A stretch of DNA of 20,144 nucleotides, from the NCBI GenBank assembly GCA_001970855.1, contig LSSN01001050.1, positions 1-20,144 of the forward strand, read 5' to 3'. The first letter of the stretch is position 1; every line of letters starts with the position of its first letter. Made by a program: the position numbers and the translations under genes. Positions 1-11,345 of the stretch are shown piece by piece. The notes below the pieces were generated by a model. The model was not told the origin of the DNA. It searched no databases and saw only the letters and a program-made list of their open reading frames with translations. The DNA is from Smittium culicis. Its lineage: Eukaryota > Kickxellomycota > Harpellomycetes > Harpellales > Legeriomycetaceae.

Positions 1-152
<152 letters not shown>

Positions 153-2490
153 CTTCATCATTTTATAATTTGAAATTTGATAGAAAATGTTAAACCCCTG
201 AAAAATAGAATTTTTAAAGATTTTCAAATACCTGGATAAAAATCCATCGAGAAATAGAAATAAAATATATTCCAAAATATTTACACTACTAAATAAAAAA
301 CTTAGTAGCAATAAGTTATGTGCACATTTATGTTATTGTCATAATAATATTCATACCACTCTTATTTTTTCTCTCGAGAAAATGCCATTTTTACTGAAAA
401 TCTGGATATATTTCTGAAATATGTTATAATATTTAACTTTTTGTTCAACTTTAAAATGTATATATCAATACTTTCGTTTAATTAGAACCACAATGATAAT
501 TTATAATTTTTGAAGTATGATATCTTCGAAGAAGTATTTTGGCTATTTAATTTCTCAAGCAAAAAAAATTTTATATGATTAAACAATTTTTTGTTGAAAT
601 TAAAAATCTTCTATATTTCTTTCATTAAATCTTCGATATTTCTAGATAAATACGACAAGTTTTGAATTATTAATTAAAACTATCTTTATTGACCTAAAAA
701 TATTTTCATTATACTTATTGAATTTTTTTTTATTTAAGAATATTTTAATATTATCTTAATTTAAAAGAATACATAATTATTACAATAATTCCCATATAGA
801 AAAAAATTATTATGAATTTCACGTGCGTAAATTAATGATTATAGATATATATCCTCAAAAAATATGCAATTTTTAAATATTATTCATAATATCAATCGAA
901 TTTAGTATTCTGATACCAAAAATTCTTTTATAATTATAAATTTGTCGGACATTATCCCACTTCTCCGCCTAGATTTTATACTCTAAGATTTGTTTGGGTT
1001 CTTGAAATTTGAAAAATTATAAAGATTGGAAATTTCATAGTTTTAAGATTTTAGACTTAGATTTTTTTTAGTTATTTTATTAATTTCTGGGATGATGATA
1101 ATCAAAATTTTGGGAAAACCTGCACCTTTTGCACAAAAAAATTTACATTTTTAAAAAAAAAAATTCCCCCAAAACGCTAAGAAGTGGTGTTGAAAACGTT
1201 ATAAATATGTATAGGTATAAATTATATGAAATTAACTATAAGCGTATTCAAAAAAAATTAAAAGTAGTAATTAAATAAAATGTAAGTTTCATTCATATCG
1301 AGAATCTTAATTATAAAAAAATTATCAAAGTGAATTTTCTATGAGAAAAAAAACTAAATATTTTCGTTTCTAATTAATATTTTTTAATAGAAAATTGAAG
1401 TGATTGGATTATTCTTCATTGGTAGCGATTATAAAGAATCCGCTATAACAAACTCAAAAAAAAAATTCTTGCTTTTTTCTCTCGAATTTTAGTTATTACC
1501 AAAATAAATAAATAATAAAAGTATTTACTTCAGCTGAATCAAATAGTAAAAAATAATAAAATTATAAAATTCAAATAAATGCAATATTAATTTAAATATA
1601 ATTTTAACTTTACTAATAGAGCAGGCTAATTTATCAAGCTGAGTCCAATAAAAATTTATCCAAATTATTTCCAAACCAATTAAACTAAAAAAAATTACGC
1701 CTAGTAGTAGTCTATATTTTAAAAAACAAATTGGTATCCTTATACAAATAATAAGTCTAAATACAGACAAAATTACCATGAAACCTGAATAATAACAGTT
1801 TATTGGAGGAAAAAATCATTTTATTAAGGATTTAGTCAGCACATACGCTTTTTTCATCAAATATAATATTTTTTGTTTTTTATATGCTAATATTCTATAT
1901 AATATTCATAAACGTAGATTTATTTTTCGAAGCTTGAGATGCGGATAGTTTAATTTCTATTAAATTTTTATCATTAGTGGTGAAATATCTATTTCTGATT
2001 CCTATATTATTGAATTTAAGCTACATATGATGTTTTATGTTCATTATTATAATATCTGAGATTTCTATATTTCTTTTATGAGAATCAAAATAAACGTTAG
2101 ATTCCATAAAATAACTCAATTTATCGCAGATATATCTATTTTTTTACTTAATAAAAAAATAATAAAAGATATTCTGTAGGATATGTTTAGATATTTGTCG
2201 CCGAGATTTTGGCTCCTCAGCACAATAAATGTTCACAGATACTTTTAGTGCTGTGCTTTTAAAATATATGTATATGTATATAGATTTTGATTTAAATTTT
2301 TTAGTTATTAGTTATTAAATTTATACTTAAGATCTTGGGCTGATTTTTTGGTAATTTTATTTCTGATTAGAATATCTCAGTATTTATAGTAAAATTTTAT
2401 CGAGTAAAACAAAAATTAAGATAAGTATTAACAACTTTTTGAAATTGTTTTATATATACTTTGAAGTTTAAAGAAAAGAACCTTAAACTG
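153..2490. other. AT-rich gene-less stretch
   Basis: No gene could be supported on either strand. The sequence is dominated by A and T runs. A hydrophobic 84-codon frame on the minus strand (1525-1779) starts with ATG, but its Ile/Leu/Phe-rich composition is what AT-rich noise gives. A somewhat GC-richer patch at 945-970 shares the octamer CCACTTCT, in inverted form, with 1180-1187. I see no other structure. Confidence 0.6.
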
Positions 2491-2497
2491 TGAAATT

Positions 2498-2640
2498 AAA
2501 ATAATAAATGTAAAAGAAATAATATGAATATTAATAAGTAAAATAATAAATGTAAAAGAAATAATATGAATATTAATATTAATAAGTAAAATAATAAATT
2601 TAAAAGAAATAATATGAATATTAATAATTAAAATAATAAA
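2498..2640. repeat. 42-48 bp tandem repeat, about 3.3 copies
   Basis: The unit begins AAAATAATAAATGTAAAAG and runs through AATAATATGAATATTAATAAGT. Copies start at 2498, 2540 and 2588, with a partial fourth at 2630. The spacings are 42, 48 and 42 bases. The longer second unit carries an extra six bases (an extra ATTAAT-like step). The third copy has a T where the first two have a G (AAATTT instead of AAATGT). This is a simple minisatellite with no coding potential. Confidence 0.9.
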
Positions 2641-2733
2641 CTAAATTTCTCTTAGGTTTAGCTATGCATAAAAAAACTCTTTGTAGAATGTAAGTCTTTG
2701 GATTTACAAAACATAAAGAAAAAACTACATTGC

Positions 2734-2934
2734 TTATTTCCTTGGAGGAATATTTAGTTCTTTGTAATCAGATAGATCATAAAACCTATCTACGACATAT
2801 TGATAAAACGTCTTAATTCCTCGATGGATTTTTCTGTTGGTATATTGATTCCATTTTTCTTTAGGTACGCAGTCGGTGTACCAGAAGAGGAATTTATCAG
2901 TATTAGAATCTAGGTTTTTTATGAATTGAACCAA
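2734..2934 (-). pseudogene. Orphan coding-like frame, possible terminal exon or gene relic
   Basis: A 66-codon open frame on the minus strand ends in TAA at 2736-2734. It has no ATG: the first codon after the upstream in-frame TAA is TTG. If it is real, it is therefore a last exon or the remains of a gene. A plausible splice acceptor (CCTAG) lies at 2914-2910, which would make the exon 2909-2734 with an incoming phase of 1. The peptide is not low-complexity. It contains the segments FLFWYTDCVPKEKW, RGIKTFYQYVVDRFYD and a C-terminal NIPPRK. G+C here is about 30-37% on the lines I counted, above the surroundings. I do not recognise the family. Further upstream, every frame is interrupted by stops and no matching exon could be chosen. 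It could also be a chance frame. Confidence 0.35.
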
Positions 2935-2941
2935 TTAAACT

Positions 2942-5900
2942 ATTTTTTTAGTTTACTTTACTGTATATTTTCTTTTATTGTTATCGTACCAATAAAATTG
3001 CGTGATTAAAAAAAATTGATAAAGCAACTTGAATTTATATTTTTTTCGAGGTTATTTGAAATCTGTGCTTGAAAATTCCTACTTTGATTTATTCGTCTCA
3101 CATCCAAGAGCTTCTTTTAACAAAAGATTTTATAATTTTATAAATAGTTTTAAATTCTAGATAAATGATAGATATTTATTTCAATAAAATCAATTAATTA
3201 TTTAAATCTAGATTTATATGCTATGTCCATTATCGAAGTCACTAGTGGAGATGATTATTATGATCAAGAGTCATAATTTTTGATTTGAATACGAATTTTT
3301 TGATAAATATCTGAGCTCCGCATCTAATATGGAACTAAAAAATTCAATCCCAACCCGTGAATTTGATTTCTAGTATCTAATTTCTAAAATTATTTCAGGA
3401 CCAGAAAGTTGATCCAATAAATTTTGAAACAAATAATTAAAAAGTAAAATTATTCATCATTAATTTTTTTTTTATAAATTTTGAGACAATTTTTGGAATC
3501 AATTTTAACTTATTTTTAATATCTGGGAGTGCAGGTTAAATATTATTTGATTTATATTATTTATTTTTTCATATAATAGATTTTATTTTTACTTGAAATA
3601 TATTATTTATTATATATTTTATATTAATTTGAATAAAAAAATATATATATTTGTAAATAGGGGATGGAGAATGAGAAAATTGTGTTTGTGTTTGTGTATG
3701 TAATTTAATTTGAAGATAGACATTCTTAAAATCCCTCTTGAGAAGCTTTTTATTTATTGTGACTCAATATTCTAATTTAATTTTTAAGAGCGAATTAAGG
3801 TTTTCAGTAATAAAAATTTGATCGGTTTTTTAATTTATTTTTCGGGATCTATGTAATTATAAACCGTTTATCAGCTTTTTTTTTATTTTACAAGTCAGTT
3901 GCATTAAAATATAGTATAATTTTTTATTATTAGCTCTATAGAATGATATATCACATCTGTAGTAATAATACGAGTTTCCCAATAATCATCTAACTTTTTT
4001 AGTGGTTATAAAAACAAATTCAAAAATTTTTAATAATTTAAAGAAAATTTGTGTGAACTGCTTTTAATTTTTTCACGAGTTTTAAACTTCTCCGACTTTA
4101 TAAAAAAAATCCAGCATATATAGCTTTGATATATATTTCTTGAACAGTATAATTGTGATATATTCATATAAGCTGATATTTTAGACCCTATTTTAATTAA
4201 CTGCGCTTATTATCTATTTTGAAGAGATCTTAAAATTGAATTTCTCAATTTTTGTTCTTTTTTTAGGTCAAAAAACCAATTAAATTGTAGATAAATTTAA
4301 ATTTTTTTTCATAAAGCTTTTTTTCAGACAGATTTAAAATTATACTAAAATTGGTACTAAATCTTTGGTGAATATTTTTCAAAGATACCAATTTATTTAC
4401 TTTTGTCGTTAATTCGAACTATTTTTATCGAAATTTTTTAAATAATTCATAAATTCAATGATTAACACTAATTATATTTCACTTTTCCAAACTACTCAAA
4501 ATTTTTATATTATTTATTTGAGGGAGATTTATTTAAATTTTAAATATTTGGTAAAGAATCATCAATTTGTTTTTTTATGCTATGGCTCAAAGATAACGAA
4601 AGTAAAATCATATTGTTAAATTTAATTTGAATTATCATCAATTTTCAGCTAAATTTTGGCAATTTTCACGATAAAATAATCTATTATAGATTGGATATAT
4701 TAAATATCTACGTATTTACTTATTTAATTATTATATTTTTTTTCCCAAGAAACAATTTTTCAAGATAAATATTTTTATAATAATACAGTTTTTTATTAAA
4801 ATAGCTATTATTTTATTTGGAAATTTATTAGTTTACTTATGCGATTATCTTGGTATAGTATTAGTCTGATTAATCTTTGTCACTTTATCCTACGCTCAGT
4901 AAAAATAAAAAAATTTTTATGAAAAGTTTTTTCTATTAATTAGGCTAAGCTATTTAATTTTTTTGCACATGAAAATATATATATATAATAATTGATTAAA
5001 TAGGTTTATTCATATAAATTTTAGGATTAAAAATAATTAAAGACTAATTCAATTATTTTTCTAGATTTTAGTCACATTTTTCAATTATTTCAAGCAATTT
5101 TTTTTCATATTTCAAATATATAAATTATTGAAATTTTGATCGAATTTTATTTTTTAATGTGTATAGCTTCATTAAAGTGAGTCCTTTATGCTAATTACAT
5201 ATCAAAAAGCGATAGTAAATAATATTTTAAAATTTTCAAGATTAATTTTGGTTATGTCGAGATTTATTCGATATTACTATTATAAATGTATATAAATATT
5301 AATTTCAGCTCACCTAATAAAAATAAATTTATATTCAATAAAATTAAATCATATATACACTAATTGAAATTAGATATTATCAAAATTTTTTATTTATTTT
5401 ATAAATAAAGAATTTAATCCAGTATTCTATCAAAAATTTAATCTATCATTAGCTCTTACTGATATAATTTTTTAAAAAAAATTTTATCTAACTATATTCA
5501 TTAATTATTTTTAACTTATATCCATCTACGAATTAAATATGATTCTACATGCTTTATTTAAACATTAAAACTACTCTATATCTTTCAATGATTATATTAA
5601 CAATCCTTCACAAGGCTGTTAATTTTTTTTTTTCGTAATTTGTATTAAATACTTTATAATTTTATTACCTATCGGAGAATTTTTTTATATATAGATATGT
5701 ATATCACTTCATGATCCCTTGGATAAAACGTTTATAGTGTTTAGATAATTGATTATGTGTACCTATTAATATAAAATTTCACAAAATTTTATGTTCTAAA
5801 TATCAAAAGTTTAATATTTAAATCCATATTCCATTGTAACATATTCACTTCAATAAAAAAAAAAGTCCTTCAAGGAATTTAAGTTTTTATCTTTTTACTA

Positions 5901-8140
5901 TTTATTTACGATTAATTAATGAAAATCAAATTAATACCAAAAAAAAAAAAAACTAAAAAAAAAGATAGAAAAACGACAAATAATCTTATCAGTTTGAAAA
6001 TGTAAACCGAAGAATCATAGAATTATATTTTTAACATGGAGCTCAAATTATACATAATTATAATCACTTTCTGTTTTTTATTTTTATTCTTATTAAATAT
6101 TTATAAAAAAAATAAAATTAGCCATAAAGATGTACTATTAATAGATTTAAAAATCAGTTAATTTTGATATTTTTATTTATTTATTTCTCTTATTTATGTG
6201 ATATAAATTTTTTGGAATCATACACGAGTTGTATAAATTTAAGGTTTTTCTTTGTATTTTCATAAATAATAAAGGAATTAATATATAGATACTTAAGTAG
6301 ATTCGGCTTATTTTACTCAAAATTTAAACGTTATTATAAAAAAAATTTCTCTTCATATAAATTCAGTTTAACTATAAAAAATATAAATATTATTCTGGTT
6401 TGTTTTTTTTTTTTTCGCATTGTAAATGTGTCGCAGAGTGATTTCACGACCGATTACAAAGAAATAAACTAATGAAAAGCTACCGCATAAAATGAAATAG
6501 AACAATAATACTAAAAGCAAGTGGAAACATTAAAATTTTAGCTCATCAAAATTTATATAATAAGCAAACAGTGCCCAAAACTTTGGACGCGCTCTCGAAA
6601 AATTTATATAAAATAATACCCTATCATATTTTTTTTAGTTTTAAATTTAGTTTTTATAGTTATCAAATAAATAAGCTTCAAAATATAACAAAGAGTAAAA
6701 AGTAATAACATCTTAAATCTCGTATATCTGTATGCTTAAAAATTTTAAATACTGACACTAATTCAAAACTTTAAACCTTGATACTTAGTTTTTATTTTTA
6801 TTTTTATTAATTTATATTCGAACAACCAAAACTTTAAATAAATCGCATCAAAATCCTTAATTGAAAATAAAGGTAGTGGTATCTTAAAATCTACCGCAAA
6901 TGTATCAGAATTATTGTTTGTGGGATTTATAATTTCTAGAGTTTAAAATACTAATTTATGTAGTATTTCTTCTACATAAATTTTCAATATTAATATTTAG
7001 TCACTAAGTTCAATCGTAATTTCAGACTATTGAGATATTTTTTAGAAGGTTCGATTTAATATTCAGATTCTGTATTTTTTTAATAAAATTTCTTATGAAA
7101 AGATTTTATTTAACCTTTTTTTTTTTTGGCCATAGAATTCTTTGATTTCATGATTCACGTTTTGTTTTTAAAATAAATAAAAATCCTATTATTATTCTGA
7201 GTTACATTTCGAATTTATGTTTTATAGAAAATTTAATATTATATTTAATAATATAATTTTTATCAGTTTGTTAATAAAATATAAGGTATAAGATATATAT
7301 TATTTTTTCAAGGTTTATCCTTTGCTTTTTAATTAATTATTCTTCTATGACTAGTATATTTATTTCTGTAATCAAAAACATAGAATATTCAATGAATAAT
7401 TTTCCTTAATAAATGCACAGCGGGTATGAAGCAGCTTGATCGATCGAGCAGATATTGGTGGAATTTTTTATTATCTAATCAAATATTAGCAAAAAATTAT
7501 TAATGAATTATGAGTGAAAAAAAAAATAAACCATATAATCTAATTTCATAAAATATTTTTTTATTTTTTAATATCTTCAAATAAAGAATAAAAATAGTGT
7601 TTATACCTTTTTAATTGTAAAGGAAGTTTAGTTTGAAAAAAAAAATTTTTTATAAGTATTTATCGAATCCAGTTAAAAAATATATCTTAAAATTTAATAT
7701 AATTTTATCAATCGAGTATTTAAATTAATTTAAATTACAGAAGCAAATTTAACCGATATTGTTTTATGGTTTAAAAAATTTAATCCGTAAATTTTAGACG
7801 TTATATTTGATACTATTTCATTAAAGTTAGATATTTGTGTATATAGTGTGTGATAATTCATTATATTTTTGAGAAAAATGAAAATATACTTTTTTAATAT
7901 AATATACAAATTTGAAATCTAATATCAATATTAAAATAGCATTATTTTTTATAGTACATATAAACATTTGAGTATATCATATTCTTTTTCATGATTGTAG
8001 TTTTTTAAATAACCATTTAAAAAATAATTATATAAAGTTTTAATTATTTATATTATTAATTTTTTCTTACAGAGAATAGATTTTTTTCAAGATAAATTTT
8101 TTATTAGCCTTGAGTATAATTCTACTGAAGATTAAAAATA
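2942..8140. other. Long AT-rich gene-less stretch
   Basis: About 5 kb without a supportable gene, tRNA or rRNA. The sequence consists of A/T runs with a few GC-richer spots: 3300-3420, a GTGTTT-rich spot at 3680-3700, 6421-6500, 6570-6600, and 7411-7450, which holds one copy of a dispersed motif. Translations of 3000-3450 on the minus strand look protein-like in more than one frame, each broken by many stops, so no relic frame can be preferred. Confidence 0.6.
7412..7432 (+). repeat. Dispersed 21-base motif, copy 1
   Basis: This stretch matches 11370-11390 at 18 of 21 positions; the core consensus is ATGCMCAGYGGGTATGRAGC. It is a GC-richer spot in very AT-rich DNA. Two of the three differences are transitions. 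It may be a fragment of an old transposon end, but only two clear copies are visible here. Confidence 0.5.
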
Positions 8141-8150
8141 TAGATAGTTA

Positions 8151-8198
8151 GGAATAAAATAAAGATAATGGGTTAAGGAATAAAATAGATAAGAATGG
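8151..8198. repeat. Short tandem duplication, 26-base period
   Basis: GGAATAAAATA starts at 8151 and again at 8177, and both copies continue with similar AGATAA..GG sequence. It is a small imperfect duplication directly upstream of the (TTA)n tract, and probably a slippage product. Confidence 0.6.
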
Positions 8199-8204
8199 AA
8201 TCAA

Positions 8205-8206
<2 letters not shown>

Positions 8207-8238
<32 letters not shown>

Positions 8239-8266
8239 TTATTAATTAATTAATTAATTAATTAGT
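8207..8266. repeat. (TTA)n followed by (TTAA)n microsatellite
   Basis: Ten TTA units (8207-8236) pass into AATTT and then about six TTAA units, ending near AGTTAATTTG. This is a compound microsatellite. TTAA is also the target site of piggyBac-type elements, but no element is visible here. Confidence 0.9.
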
Positions 8267-8279
8267 TAATTTGTGTAGT

Positions 8280-9405
8280 AAAATTATTTTATTAATATCG
8301 AGCGTAAAGAGACTCTAATTAAATTGAGAGAGGGGAATAAATCCAAAATAATTTAAAAGAAAAGGTTAAAAAGCCTTAAAAAAAGGTATATCATAATGAA
8401 AAAGAGTAGAAAATATTAATAATAGAATACCATGTATCATATACAACTTATAAAATTTATAGACCAAATAAGTTTTTATAGAATGATATTATGTGAATGA
8501 GATCATACTCGCTCTCATAAAATCATTTTAAATCAAAATAAATTATACATATTTATTAATTAAAGTTTCTGGTTTATTATAAGCAGTTAGAAAATAATTT
8601 CGCTTCAGTTTTTACCAAAGAAAAAAATTTTTCGAATCTTAAAACTCACAAGTTATATGATTAAATAATTCTAAATGATGTTTTTAATACAAAAAATTCA
8701 AGTCTGATTACTTATTTTTTTTAACTTTTTTTTCTAAAACTCAATTTCTTATAAATTTTGAAAGATATATATTAAAATAATTGATTTTAAATAAATGTAG
8801 TGATAAAAGATAAATCTGCAACATAATTTTGATATTATCTTTCATCCTCATTATCTTATTTCATCAATTCTGAGTTTATTTTTAATTGATAATTTTTTTT
8901 AACGATTTTCCAATGAATTTTATAATTATTTAATGATATTAATCATGTTTAGTGACTCTAATTAAGAATTTTGGCTTTCAAAATATGCAAGTATATTTAA
9001 TGTGTATAATTTTTATAAGTATTAGATATATGTTTATAATGATTTTTTTTATACTAATTTTAAATACATCAATCTCGCTATGAATAATATTTTATAATGT
9101 ATTTTATTAATGTTATAAAGTTCCTGAAGAGAAAATATTATTCTAATCCACATAACCTCTTAAATTCTCTAATAACATAACAATGCTTTCAGGATACAAT
9201 CTTCCATAACCTAGAAAAATAATTAAAAGTGCTTCAAGTGTTAATAATTGTATTATCTAAGTCATTTAAGATTTTTTTTTTTGTGTTTTTAAGTCTTTTA
9301 TTATTTCAATTCTATTTGTGAGAATAAGTTATTAAATTGGCTATATTTATGGATTTGAAGCAAAATATTTTCTCACAGTTCTCGGTTTAGATCACTTTTA
9401 CATTA
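8280..9405. other. AT-rich gene-less stretch
   Basis: No open frame, splice pattern or RNA gene could be supported on either strand. A purine-rich patch at 8320-8420 is the only visible change in composition. Confidence 0.6.
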
Positions 9406-9409
9406 TTTC

Positions 9410-9500
9410 CATTGGCTATTTTATGTACTTTGTGTCATAATAATGATTTATTATGGTACAATCATTGCAATTTATGCCACAAATTAATTCTTAGCCAATG
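9410..9500 (+). ncRNA. Long imperfect stem-loop, possible hairpin RNA or transposon relic
   Basis: A 91-base segment folds back on itself. CATTGGCTA (9410-9418) pairs perfectly with TAGCCAATG (9492-9500). TTTGTGTCATAA (9429-9440) pairs with TTATGCCACAAA (9472-9483) at 11 of 12 positions. AATGATT (9442-9448) pairs with AATCATT (9460-9466), leaving an 11-base loop. That is about 27 base pairs in one hairpin, separated by a 10x8 and a 1x5 internal loop. It could be a small-RNA precursor, a degenerate foldback element or a cruciform. No expression evidence can be seen. An open frame with CxxC motifs overlaps it (9412-9606) but has no ATG and is better explained by the hairpin. Confidence 0.45.
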
Positions 9501-9501
9501 T

Positions 9502-10098
9502 CAGATAACTATATTTTTTAATTATTTTCATAGTTTATATCTTTCTCATATTATCAAGCGTATTAAAGAACAATTTATCACTTTCCATGAAATGATAAGC
9601 TGTTGAAAAAATTTTATCGCTCTAGATCTAGCCTCAATTATATAAAAAATATTTTATTCTAATAAATACACAATGAAAACCAAATCTTGGGTATGGATAG
9701 GCTTTTTTTAATTTTAAATTTGAATGTTATTTTAATAATTTTAGCTTTTTAATAAATAAGATTTACATTTTAAAGAATAGAAATTTCAATACCTTGTTGT
9801 AATCTACTTAAAATATCATGGTTTCTTTTGGGATACTTGTAAGCTAAAATCATTATGCTTTGTCTAGTTAAAAACTTATACAAATGACAATAGTAAAATT
9901 TCCTACTATATAGATAATTCTTGCATCAATTTAAATCTACATTTAAATGTAATTTTCTAAATTATTTCTTTGAATTTTAGGATGGTGGAATCATTATATA
10001 AATTATTTCATAGCAAGTTTGAAATTCACAAATTCAACTGAGTATACTTCTAATGAAGCGTTCAACTTCAAAACCTGCTTCGCAAAGTATATATCCTA
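9502..10098. other. AT-rich gene-less stretch
   Basis: No gene is supported. The tail of a CxxC-containing open frame (to 9606) runs out of the hairpin. A phrase GGGTATGGA at 9689-9697 resembles the core of the dispersed 21-base motif but is too short to call. Composition rises in C towards the right edge. Confidence 0.5.
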
Positions 10099-10139
10099 TT
10101 TTATTTTCCACTCTTCCCTCCCCCCTCACCCATACTGAA
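10099..10139 (+). promoter_or_regulatory. Pyrimidine-rich leader upstream of candidate small gene
   Basis: A C/T-rich tract, including CCCTCCCCCCTCACCC, stands out sharply from the AT-rich surroundings and ends just before an ATG at 10140 in the context CTGAAATGAAC. Pyrimidine-rich tracts near transcription starts are common in fungal genes, and the carrier gene at 15181 has a similar C-rich leader. A role in transcription is inferred only. Confidence 0.35.
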
Positions 10140-10395
10140 ATGAACAAGATTTTTTCCGCTTCATATTATTCCAAATCTATCTATAAAATTCAGACAGGTA
10201 TGTAAAATGCTTTTTTTTGTTTCTCCTAAGCTGTTATTTTTAGAGACATCTCAAATTATTATCTGCGAAACTTGTTCAGCTTTTTTTTTTTCGATTGATC
10301 GAAACTTAATTATACTTGGATCTGATATAATCTGTTATTATAGTGGTTCTGAATTAATACTATCGCTGTTAATCATGGATAAATGTAATTTTTAA
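10140..10395 (+). CDS. Candidate small two-exon gene, unknown product
   Basis: Exon 1 is 10140-10197, starting with ATG and reading MNKIFSASYYSKSIYKIQT. A GTATGT donor begins at 10198. CTCCTAAG (10223-10230) could be the branch region, and the acceptor TTTTTAG ends at 10243, giving a 46-base intron. Exon 2 is 10244-10395, ending in TAA. The join is in phase 1 and keeps one open frame of 69 residues. The first 19 residues are basic, hydroxylated and free of acidic residues, as a mitochondrial presequence would be. The rest is hydrophobic and matches no family I know. Supporting signs are the pyrimidine leader, the consensus donor, and CTCCTAA also being present in intron 1 of the carrier gene. 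Against it, the intron is shorter than the 96-137 bases of the certain introns here, and the second exon could be chance. Confidence 0.3.
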
Positions 10396-10399
10396 ATTA

Positions 10400-10704
10400 T
10401 ATTATACAATTATATATAATTTGATTGGTTATTTTATTTGATAATATTCTACTTAAAGGGTACTAGTTTTGTTACTGGATTTTGAAAACGAATATCTAAA
10501 AATATTTGTTCGATTTTAGAAAACTATAGCAATTTCTAAAAAAAAAAAAATTCGCGACGAGGCGGAAATTTTTTTTTTCGAAATACATAAGTCAATCCAT
10601 AGTCGATTCTAAATATATCAACCAATTTTCCACGAGTTTCAAAATTTATTCAAATTTACTCAATCGATTTTATAATATTATTATGATTCGCTAAAAAAGC
10701 TACT
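10400..10704. other. AT-rich gene-less stretch
   Basis: Nothing can be supported apart from a short CG-containing spot (TTCGCGACGAGGCGG, 10551-10565) between A and T runs. Confidence 0.5.
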
Positions 10705-10899
10705 TTAACCCTTTCTCGCCCAAAGCTTATTAAAAAAAATGAATTTATCGATTAATTAGCATTATAAGAAAGTTATTATTCGCTGGAACTTTGCTGTATG
10801 CTAATATTTTAATGATTAAAAGAATTATAATGCTATTAAAGAATGCAGCTCCCTAAAATTTGAAACTCAATTACTGCCTGCCGCCCATGAAAAGATTAA
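10705..10899. mobile_element. MITE-like element A, piggyBac-style ends
   Basis: TTAA (10705-10708) followed by CCCTTTCTCG on the left mirrors the right end, where the reverse complement reads TCTTTTCATGGGCGG next to TTAA (10896-10899). The body between the TTAA sites is 187 bases and has no open frame. TTAA target duplication and inverted ends beginning CCC are hallmarks of the piggyBac superfamily. The two ends match at only about 7 of the first 10 bases, so the copy is old. Element B, which follows in opposite orientation, is related in its ends, its length and an internal block (10762-10785). Confidence 0.45.
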
Positions 10900-10967
10900 T
10901 CATTTTGATTCAGTTAAATAAAAATAATCTAATTTTATCTATCATAGAATTATTTTGATTTTTTTAT

Positions 10968-11165
10968 CTAACCCTTTCACGGGCGGTATATATATATCTT
11001 TTGTCTACCAAATATAGCCAAATGTGTTCAATTGTAATAATTTAATTCCGAGCCCTAAGAAGTATTCGAATATTTTAAAATAACAGCAGATAATAAACTT
11101 TCTTTTAAACAATAAACGAATCACAAAAAAAATTATCTAAAGATCGTTGGACAGGGAAGGGATAA
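10968..11165. mobile_element. MITE-like element B, inverted relative of element A
   Basis: The left end CCCTTTCACGGGCGG (10972-10986) differs from the right end of element A at 3 of 15 positions, all C to T in element A. At 11084-11108 the sequence CAGCAGATAATAAACTTTCT matches, in inverted orientation, CAGCGAATAATAACTTTCT of element A. The distance from the element end is the same in both (about 111 bases). A weak right end (AGGGAAGGG, 11153-11161) would make the element 190 bases, against 187 for A. The flanks CTAA and ATAA could be decayed TTAA. No coding capacity is present. Confidence 0.4.
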
Positions 11166-11345
11166 AATACCGTATTTTTTTTAAATGATGAATAGTTTAA
11201 TTAGAGCTCTCATTGTATTAGATGCCAAGCAAACTATTTAAAATAAAAATTTTAAAGTTTAAATTAATTTTAAAATATTTATTAAACATTTGCTATTTTT
11301 TTATTACAAAATTAATGAAATAAAATAATAAATTAAGATAAGTAT

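Noticed and set aside
956..1187. Inverted octamer CCACTTCT/AGAAGTGG as transposon ends
   Set aside because: Similarity does not extend convincingly beyond eight bases and no target duplication is visible.
1525..1779. 84-codon minus-strand frame with ATG
   Set aside because: The peptide is almost all Ile, Leu, Phe, Tyr and Lys, as expected from AT-rich noise. There is no family resemblance, splice context or change in composition.
2734..3480. Altered genetic code (stops read as Gln or Trp)
   Set aside because: ERV1 and the carrier end at TAG and TAA exactly where their families end, so the standard code applies. The stops in the possible relics are better explained by decay.
2940..3600. Long minus-strand relic frame joined to the 2734-2934 exon
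   Set aside because: The same-frame translation looks protein-like, but a second frame is equally so and both carry many stops, so the evidence does not discriminate.
7045..7060. GGTTCGATTTAA as a tRNA B box
   Set aside because: No A box, acceptor stem or anticodon arm could be built around it. No other B-box-like site was found on either strand.
9412..9606. Open frame with CTLCH and CNLCH, like a zinc-binding motif
   Set aside because: It has no ATG, and the Cys-rich part coincides with the arms of the hairpin at 9410-9500, which explains the repeated codons. The remainder is low-complexity.
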